The position numbers were made by a program, and so were the translations under genes. From contig NZ_JADEXP010000014.1 in assembly GCF_015207065.1 (NCBI RefSeq), positions 1-40,049 of the forward strand: a stretch of 40,049 bases of DNA. Direction: 5' to 3'. Below, piece by piece: positions 34,286 to 40,049 of this stretch (position 1 is the stretch's first letter; the number at the start of each line of letters is the position of its first letter). The notes under the pieces are model-generated. The model saw only the letters and a program-made list of their open reading frames with translations, did not search any database and had not been told where the DNA came from. Origin of the DNA: Leptolyngbya cf. ectocarpi LEGE 11479 (GTDB lineage: Bacteria > Cyanobacteriota > Cyanobacteriia > Phormidesmidales > Phormidesmidaceae).

Positions 34286-34383
34286 CTCATATCTTGCACT
34301 AAGATTGGCCATGTAGCTGAAGCCCGCGCTGGGTTTTGAACCCTGGGCGAGTTGGCGCTTCCCCGCCAGGTGAAAGATCTAAG
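34286..34383. mobile_element. Internally deleted copy of the MITE-like element
   Basis: Its first 50 nt (34286-34335) match the left end of the 14981 element and its last 44 (34329-34372) match the right end, overlapping by a few bases. The terminal inverted repeats are ctcatatcttgcac and a weaker gtgaaagatctaag. A stem formed by gggtt/aaccc (34331-34343) lies at the junction. It sits at the 3' side of the response-regulator gene and could also serve as its transcript end. Confidence 0.6.
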
Positions 34384-34391
34384 TGGGCCAA

Positions 34392-35075
34392 TTACTCCCT
34401 CAGCACGTAGCCCACACCGCGTACGGTCTGGATCAGCCGCTTTTCGGCTTCGGCTTCTAGCTTTAACCGCAGATAGCGAATATACACCTCAATAATGTTG
34501 GAGTCGCCCATAAAGTCATAGCCCCAGACTTTTTCTAAAATCTGATCGCGGGTCAGTACCTGCCGGGGATGGGCAATCAAATAATCCAATAGGTCAAATT
34601 CTTTGGCCGTTAGCTCAATGCCCCGATCGCCGCGAAAGACCTCGCGGGTTTTGCGATTCAGGGTGAGGGTTTCAAACTGTAGTGTTTCGGCTTCTTGGGG
34701 GTCGTTGCGACGCAGGTGAGCCCGCACACGGGCCAGCAGTTCTTCGATGCTAAAGGGTTTGACCACATAGTCATCGGCTCCGGCATCTAGACCGGCGACC
34801 CGGTCGGCCACATCGTCTTTAGCCGTCAGAAAAATAATCGGTATCTGGGAGCCGGTACTGCGCAATCGACGGCAGACTTCCACACCCGCTAGACCAGGCA
34901 TCATCCAATCCAGCAAAATCAGGTCTGGTACATTGTCTCGAGCGGCCATTAGCCCGGACAGGCCATCGTTGGCCACAGCAACGTCGTAGCCTTCGTAGGA
35001 GAGTTCCATCTGCACAAATTTGGCCAGTTGGACTTCATCTTCGATGACTAAAATTTTGGCTGAGGTCTCTGTCAT
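34392..35075 (-). CDS. OmpR/PhoB-family response regulator
   Basis: 227 residues. The receiver domain (about 6-120) has the acidic pair Glu12/Asp13, phospho-acceptor Asp56 in LLDWMMP, Thr84 and Lys106. The winged-helix DNA-binding domain (about 130-226) has LTAKEFDLLDYL and VYIRYLRLKLE, with the closing TVRGVGYVLRE. It lies 26 bp downstream of the histidine kinase gene on the same strand, so the two form a cognate pair. The stimulus is unknown; several cyanobacterial regulators (RppA, ManR, NblR types) look alike at this level, so no symbol is given. Confidence 0.93.
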   Translation of the reverse strand: MTETSAKILVIEDEVQLAKFVQMELSYEGYDVAVANDGLSGLMAARDNVPDLILLDWMMPGLAGVEVCRRLRSTGSQIPIIFLTAKDDVADRVAGLDAGADDYVVKPFSIEELLARVRAHLRRNDPQEAETLQFETLTLNRKTREVFRGDRGIELTAKEFDLLDYLIAHPRQVLTRDQILEKVWGYDFMGDSNIIEVYIRYLRLKLEAEAEKRLIQTVRGVGYVLRE

Positions 35076-35101
35076 AATGCTTGACTCCGGTAATAGCCTG
35101 A

Positions 35102-36499
35102 TTAGGTTGGCAGACTAACGGTGAATATACTACCGTCACCTGGTTTGGACTGTACCTTAATTTTGCCTCGCATGCCTTCTACTAGGGTTTTAACGATGGA
35201 TAATCCGAGGCCGGTTCCCCCGGTCATCCGGGAGCGGTCTTCGTCTACTCGGTAAAAGGGTTCAAAGATTTGAGTCAGGTCAGCTGTGGGAATGCCTCGA
35301 CCGCGATCGCACACTTGAATCACTGCCCATTCCCCCTCCTGGCTCAGACGTACATTCACAACCGTATCGTCTTCAGAATATTTAACGGCATTATCAACCA
35401 GATTGATCAGCACCTGCTTTAATCGATTCCGGTCGGCCCGCGCATCAATGCCAGCACTCTGAATATCAACCTGGACTCGGTCGCTCGGATAACGGCACAT
35501 TTCGACCGTGTCTATAATCATGTCCTTTAAAGGAACACGCTCTAAATGAAACCGAATATGACCGCCATCAGCCCGAGCTAGATCGAGCAGGTCCTGTAAT
35601 AAACGAATGGTACGGTCCGCTTCCGAGGCCGCAATTTCCAGCCCCTCTCGCTGGGGTTCGGTCAGCGTATTGCAGCGACGCAATGTACTTTGCAAATAGC
35701 CATGGACCAACGTTAAAGGCGTGCGTAACTCGTGGGACACATCGCTGACAAATCGGCGCTGCTGCTCCCAAGACCCAGATAATCGGCCTAGCATCATATT
35801 AAATGCCTGAGCCAAATCTCGAACCTCAGTCGGAGCCCGGTCAAGTTCCAGACGGGTATCCGCCAAATTATCAGACGACACATCTGCCGCCAGCTCATTC
35901 ATTTTGCAAATTGGCTTGATGGACTGGCGCACATAGATGGCAATCACCAGGGCCGACAGACCAATGACAAAAATACTAGCCAGGGTGAGATCGCGGGTGA
36001 CAACGGCAAAACTGCGCTGATTTTGAGTAATATCATCAATAACAAACAAATCCCCCACCAGACTACCGTTGACTTCTAGGGGGGAAATACAAACAATTAG
36101 CTCGCGACCTTGGATGGCCACACTGTCTAGTTTCTTAGTGGCAGGCAGACTCAGAACCTCTGCTGCAAATCCGTCTTTCTTCCACGAGCCCATATCAAGG
36201 GTCTCGGACTGGGCGATCAGATCGCCTTCGGGGGAACGAATCCAAATAGCGGTATCAGCTGTAGAACGATAGTTGATAACTTTCTCCAGCGCTTTTTTAG
36301 ATGGCATACTCTCATCCATCCAGGCCACATCTTGACCAAATCGATCAGCGATTTCCAGGGCATTTTCTTTATGGCCCTTGATCAAAATCTGCTGCATTCT
36401 AAAGTTACCCCAGGCGGTCATGCCGCCAAAACCAATAATAGAGGCTAGCACCATGCCAGCAGTAAGGCGAAATTGAATACAACCTGGGTCAAATTTCAT
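35102..36499 (-). CDS. Membrane sensor histidine kinase
   Basis: 465 residues. TM1 is at about 13-32. An extracytoplasmic sensor of about 135 residues contains two cysteine/aspartate-poor halves with no named fold recognised by eye. TM2 is at about 170-191, HAMP at about 192-243, and HisKA follows with phospho-acceptor His256 in SDVSHELRTPLT. The HATPase domain has NLVDNAVKYS (N box), DRGRGIP (G1) and TGLGLSIVK (G2). All catalytic boxes are intact. It is the first gene of the two-gene operon with the response regulator. Confidence 0.93.
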   Translation of the reverse strand: MKFDPGCIQFRLTAGMVLASIIGFGGMTAWGNFRMQQILIKGHKENALEIADRFGQDVAWMDESMPSKKALEKVINYRSTADTAIWIRSPEGDLIAQSETLDMGSWKKDGFAAEVLSLPATKKLDSVAIQGRELIVCISPLEVNGSLVGDLFVIDDITQNQRSFAVVTRDLTLASIFVIGLSALVIAIYVRQSIKPICKMNELAADVSSDNLADTRLELDRAPTEVRDLAQAFNMMLGRLSGSWEQQRRFVSDVSHELRTPLTLVHGYLQSTLRRCNTLTEPQREGLEIAASEADRTIRLLQDLLDLARADGGHIRFHLERVPLKDMIIDTVEMCRYPSDRVQVDIQSAGIDARADRNRLKQVLINLVDNAVKYSEDDTVVNVRLSQEGEWAVIQVCDRGRGIPTADLTQIFEPFYRVDEDRSRMTGGTGLGLSIVKTLVEGMRGKIKVQSKPGDGSIFTVSLPT

Positions 36500-37000
36500 T
36501 GGAGTAACGCGCAGAGGGTGACAGCACAGAGTAAAACTTATTTATCTGACCTCACTTTAGCCAGGCAAGCTGAGATAATCCTGATAAATAGCCCAGATGA
36601 ACCTAATAGAAATGGCTGAAAAGTCCTTGATATTTAGCCGTTTTGCCATAGCGACTGAGGTTGGTACGACACTATCACTATCCCATTACTCGGCAGCACC
36701 TATCAGGGAAAACGTCGCCCAGGCTAAGGGATTTTCATATTTCTGTCGGATAGCAGGCATAGCCCACCGCAGAGTCTGTGCTAGTAGATAAGGATGATAA
36801 AACTCAACTATTAGTTGAACTGTAGTGTTATCAGGCATCTCCTATCGAGAAATCATGACATTATCAAAAGAAACTATAGATGGCCTAATAAATCAGCGAC
36901 GTAGTTAGCCGTTGTTTTTTGGCTGTTTCATACAGGCATCTCCGATGGCAGCCTAGGAGAAAGTCTCTTAGTAGCAACAAGAGAATCTTGCATATGAGGG
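36500..37000. other. Intergenic region upstream of the two-component operon
   Basis: 501 bp between the kinase start and the DUF928 stop. It contains a 15-nt palindrome tcaactattagttga (36804-36818) and otherwise AT-rich sequence. A 64-codon ORF at 36597-36791 has no supporting features and is not called. No terminator for the DUF928 gene was recognised. Confidence 0.55.
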
Positions 37001-37792
37001 TTAGCGCAGCGCAGCGTCTGATGAACCTGTTTCTGATAGGCCCGATTCTGGACAGTCAACAGCTAAGCAACAATCAACCAACGTTGCCTCCATTAAATTA
37101 TGTAGCTGAACCATAGGATGAGCCAACAAACTCTGCCACGAATCTGTCCACTGCTCTGTTTCAGCCTGATGAGATGGCTGCATCAACAGAGTATGGACCA
37201 TGTCGTACCAGAGACCCTGAGTAGCGAACAGTGCCGGTTTTTCAGCATCTGCCATAGTTTCTAGATGGGTCTGCAGCTCATCACTGAGGGCTCGACGGAC
37301 AATCATGCCACCGGACTCTTTTCCACCTGTGTACTGAATCTTGTCGGTGTTGAACTGTGCACAGTCCAGACTCACCCGCCAGCGATAGTACTGGTCTGGT
37401 TCTAGCGCTGGAGCCGTGTCAGGTAGTGTGTAGAGACTAATGCCAGGGCCGTCGATTTGATCAAAGGTGACTCGGTGAAGAATCTCTTTGGAGCGCTCAT
37501 CTCTAAGCTCAAAGGTAAGATTTGTTGCCGGTTCAGACACATAAATGCCAAAGGTGGGATGCGCCATCAAGGTTTCTCCCCAGTTGGTTTGGGTGGGTTG
37601 TACGGCGGTTAGATCAATACAGCCGCCGCGACTGCCTGCATTCCAGGTATTGGACGGGGCACCTCGGTTGGGAGGATTGTACTGTAGGGCCAGAACCGGC
37701 AGTCCCACGCTCAGCGTGGTGAGGGCGGCCACTGAGCTAACTAACACTGAGCTGATTAAAGATTTTTGGGCTAAATACGACAGTCGAGACAT
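37001..37792 (-). CDS. DUF928 domain secreted protein
   Basis: 263 residues. A signal peptide at 1-35 (hydrophobic SSVLVSSVAALTTLSVGLPV, likely cut after VLA) is followed by the DUF928 region: GCIDLTAVQPTQTNWGETLMAHPTFGIYVSE, then FELRDE, YRWRVSLDC and a helical C-terminal half with GLWYDMVHTLL. The function of the family is unknown. It is found mainly in cyanobacteria beside CHAT and DUF1822 genes, as here: the CHAT-CHASE2 gene ends 54 bp upstream on the same strand. GGGAG lies about nine bases before the ATG. The C-terminal end carries several cysteines (DCCLAVDC) that may be disulfide-bonded. Confidence 0.88.
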   Translation of the reverse strand: MSRLSYLAQKSLISSVLVSSVAALTTLSVGLPVLALQYNPPNRGAPSNTWNAGSRGGCIDLTAVQPTQTNWGETLMAHPTFGIYVSEPATNLTFELRDERSKEILHRVTFDQIDGPGISLYTLPDTAPALEPDQYYRWRVSLDCAQFNTDKIQYTGGKESGGMIVRRALSDELQTHLETMADAEKPALFATQGLWYDMVHTLLMQPSHQAETEQWTDSWQSLLAHPMVQLHNLMEATLVDCCLAVDCPESGLSETGSSDAALR

Positions 37793-37846
37793 GGAGGCAG
37801 ACTCCCTATGCGTACTAGTTGTAACTACGTGGCTTGCAGCGATTTG

Positions 37847-40049
37847 TCAGGAATGGCTGCTGGGCGGCTCTTGGCCTGCGAGTCTTTGGTATGCGATCGC
37901 ACCGCCACTGGCCCCCACCAAAGCCATGGCACCGGGCACCAGCGGCATCCACAGACCGATAGTCAAGAGCAGCACCCAGCTGATGCCATACAGCAGCAGC
38001 GTCGCTATCCCTAAACTTAAACACCACACAATCCAGGGCCGTCGTTTAACCGTTAGTCCACAGCCTATCAAAGCCCAGCTAGCAATCCATAGCCAGTCAA
38101 CCCAGGGGGACGTACTTTTTAACAAAGCTTCTTCATCCAGAGCCGCCGCCAAAAGATGGTGAATCGTTTGGGCATGGATATCAATGCCCGGGACTTTTGC
38201 CCCCTGACCGGTTCCCAGGGGGGTTAGAAAATAATCCGTCGGGTTTGAGGTGGGCGCACTCATACCAATCAGAACGGCACGAGCATCCAAATTTTCCAGC
38301 CTGGCCTCACCGCTCAGTAACTCAGACAGCGTCATCCGCTCAGCCACGGGGCCATATCGCAATAATATCTGAAACCCGCGAGCATCAACGTCTTGATAAC
38401 CTCCACTGCGGTTTTCCAAGGGAGTGAGGGTGGCCGCACCGAGACGCAGACGCTGATCGTCTATGGTTTCTAGCTGAATGCCCTGGGCATCTAAATAATG
38501 TAGGGCCGTCAGCATGGCTAACGATGTACGACTGGTGCAGGGGCTGGTGGTGTCCGGCTGGGCAAAGAGCAGCTGTCGTCGCAGTACACCGTCCGGGTCT
38601 ATCACCACATTGCTAAAGCCCACCTGTTCTTCAGGTAGCTGCGGGGGGGGACCAATGCCCCCCTGGTTGCCGCCACCGGCCTGGCCAAAGCTACACAGGG
38701 TTACCACGTTATTGTTCTGAAAGCGTTGTCCGAGGGGTGTGGACGGTGACGCCTCAGGGCGAAAAATATCGAGACCGATCACCCTGGGCTGATGGGGGTT
38801 CAGCTGATCAATGGCCTGGGCCAGTACCTCATCAGGTAGCGGATAGCCATAGGTATTGACATCTTCTGTCGTGGCCTCCACCAAGAGCACCCGTTGCTGA
38901 CGTTGCTTAATCGTCCGGGCAGGCTGCTGCCGCATCAGCCGGTCGTAGGCTGCTAATTCTGGACGCTGTAGCATTCCCGTCCAGCGGAGAATACCCACAC
39001 TGGCGGTGACCACGGCACCGAGGGTGAGCAGTGTTTTTATAGGAAGACCGCCCAGCGGTTTGGGCACCGGGTGCGACGGTGGGGCCGCGGGCGCACCCGT
39101 CAGCTGGGACCAGCCTTTGGGCAACACCGGATTAACTTGAAAAATGATCGGTAGCCAGCTGGCACAGGGAAAACGGTCTTCAAGCCCCTGCAGTCGTTCC
39201 CTAGCCTGTCGGGCTGCTAGATAAAGCGATGCACCGGTTACATAGGCATCTAAAAAGTATTTTAAGAAGGTTTGGGCCACCTGATCGGGAACAGGCTCTC
39301 GCATCAAGATCATTTGCGGCAGCCCCAGGGGAGCCAGGGCAGTGGCCAGCCCCAGACCGTCACAGGCATTAAAAATTGCCAGCTGTAGTCCCTGTCTAAC
39401 GGCCTCTCGCAGACCGTACTTCAACTCTTCTAGGGTGAGGCTTTCCTGGGGATTGATAAAAATTTTGCCCGCCCCGGCCTCGGTACGGCCATGCCCGGCA
39501 AAAAAGAGTAAATCCCAGGGTTGTTCCCACAGCTGATCGGTAATCTGTTGCCGTCGAGGTTCAACTAAAAAAGTCACCTCAGCACCGGGAATAGCCTCCA
39601 GCAGCTGCCGATCGGCAGCTACATCAATGCCACTGCTGTCACCTAAAATGGCAAGAATCTTAACTGTTGAGTGCCGAGCCGGGCGCTCCTCCAGGCGTTT
39701 AAGGCTGGGGGTACCCAGGGCAATTTCAATCTGAGGGTAGCGGTCAACAATGTCCCACAGATGCCAGGGTAAATGCTGCAGATGAACATTAGTGGTGCGA
39801 ATCACCAAGCGCACGGTGTCTGTCGGGCTAAGTTCCTCTCGCAGGGGCTGGTCAATGGCGATAAACGTGTGGGATAGCAGCCAGGTTTTGAGCTGGTCTC
39901 CTAGCTTTTTGGCTTCCTGCTGACACATTTCGGCAGTATGGATTGAACCCACATAGGTAATTTCCAGGGGCTGGATACGAACCGGTGTGCCCAGTAAGCG
40001 GTAGCTTTCTTGCCACTTGTGTAACTGTTGTAGCAAAGCGAGATTGGGT
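37847..40049 (-). CDS. CHAT-CHASE2 transmembrane protein, 5' end beyond window
   Basis: At least 733 codons. The frame stays open through the right edge (reading PNLALLQQLHKW), so the start is outside and a TTG at 40036 is not the true start. The N-terminal part is a CHAT (caspase-like) protease domain, with the catalytic His in FFAGHGRTEAG and Cys in FNACDGLGLA. After a Pro-rich linker and one helix (about 340-358 of the visible part) comes a CHASE2 sensor domain (ELAAYDRLMR, VIGLDIFRP, AVLIGMSAPTSNPTDYFLTPLG, VPGIDIHAQ). Three C-terminal helices follow (about 655-715). Protease inside, sensor outside is the inferred topology. It is the upstream partner of the DUF928 gene. Confidence 0.92.
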   Translation of the reverse strand, partial: PNLALLQQLHKWQESYRLLGTPVRIQPLEITYVGSIHTAEMCQQEAKKLGDQLKTWLLSHTFIAIDQPLREELSPTDTVRLVIRTTNVHLQHLPWHLWDIVDRYPQIEIALGTPSLKRLEERPARHSTVKILAILGDSSGIDVAADRQLLEAIPGAEVTFLVEPRRQQITDQLWEQPWDLLFFAGHGRTEAGAGKIFINPQESLTLEELKYGLREAVRQGLQLAIFNACDGLGLATALAPLGLPQMILMREPVPDQVAQTFLKYFLDAYVTGASLYLAARQARERLQGLEDRFPCASWLPIIFQVNPVLPKGWSQLTGAPAAPPSHPVPKPLGGLPIKTLLTLGAVVTASVGILRWTGMLQRPELAAYDRLMRQQPARTIKQRQQRVLLVEATTEDVNTYGYPLPDEVLAQAIDQLNPHQPRVIGLDIFRPEASPSTPLGQRFQNNNVVTLCSFGQAGGGNQGGIGPPPQLPEEQVGFSNVVIDPDGVLRRQLLFAQPDTTSPCTSRTSLAMLTALHYLDAQGIQLETIDDQRLRLGAATLTPLENRSGGYQDVDARGFQILLRYGPVAERMTLSELLSGEARLENLDARAVLIGMSAPTSNPTDYFLTPLGTGQGAKVPGIDIHAQTIHHLLAAALDEEALLKSTSPWVDWLWIASWALIGCGLTVKRRPWIVWCLSLGIATLLLYGISWVLLLTIGLWMPLVPGAMALVGASGGAIAYQRLAGQEPPSSHS

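Noticed and set aside
36597-36791. 64-codon ORF between kinase and DUF928 genes.
   Set aside because: No supporting features, and divergent from its neighbours without a visible ribosome binding site.
1-40049. CRISPR arrays, tRNA or rRNA genes, transposases, reverse transcriptase.
   Set aside because: None seen on reading; no regularly spaced direct repeats, no cloverleaf-like sequence recognised, and no ORF with transposase or RT motifs.

Overview
The window looks like chromosomal DNA from a filamentous-type cyanobacterium. I count at least 18 perfect HIP1 octamers (GCGATCGC, for example at 2616, 3851, 12339, 26344 and 30601), where chance predicts about one. It also carries cyanobacterial families: DUF3288, DUF928, CHAT-CHASE2, and the short protein ending in 'LTKRVRV'. 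The relative cannot be named from sequence alone; the Leptolyngbya/Nodosilinea-like group is a guess. No tRNA, rRNA, CRISPR array, transposase or reverse transcriptase was seen.

Layout. 1-2212: a fatty acid desaturase running off the left edge, a ChrR-like cupin, and a secreted DM13 protein with ten PCAA repeats. 2283-5753: a tight three-gene run (alpha/beta hydrolase, YdcF/DUF218, ArnT-type glycosyltransferase). 6082-8169: a stand-alone EF-G with a strong terminator. 8252-12692: mostly small-molecule metabolism (LarE, DUF3288, double VOC protein, allantoinase PuuE, aldose epimerase, small conserved protein). 13163-14638: a TIR-FGE fusion protein. 14639-15520: a gene-free, repeat-rich stretch. 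15563-18839: secreted or membrane proteins (YD-like repeat protein, rhomboid, small lipoprotein, CAP-RTX protein).

18832-24451 (minus strand) is a candidate operon: a dCache-like sensor with a degenerate nucleotide cyclase domain, then an MscS channel with a cyclic-nucleotide-type domain, a PstS-like binding lipoprotein and a FetB-like permease. 24808-34135 (plus strand) holds a FAAL-ACP-thioesterase protein, a class 3 lipase, a 5'-nucleotidase with three EF hands, a urea transporter with three EF hands, and a nucleoside hydrolase. The last three suggest calcium-linked scavenging of nucleotides and nitrogen. 34392-36499 is a two-component system. 37001-40049 is a DUF928 gene preceded by a CHAT-CHASE2 gene that runs off the right edge.

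Best candidate for something new: the TIR-FGE protein. Its C-terminus has the substitution pattern of a diversity-generating retroelement (DGR) variable region. Every departure from the expected Asn/Asp-rich template falls on codons explained by adenine changes, while the flanking codons are conserved. The template and reverse transcriptase would lie outside the window. If confirmed, this is a TIR-domain receptor with a retroelement-diversified lectin-like sensor. Next are the pseudo-cyclase/channel pair, the EF-hand urea transporter, an 80-nt sequence shared upstream of two genes, and an apparent miniature inverted-repeat element present in full and internally deleted forms.
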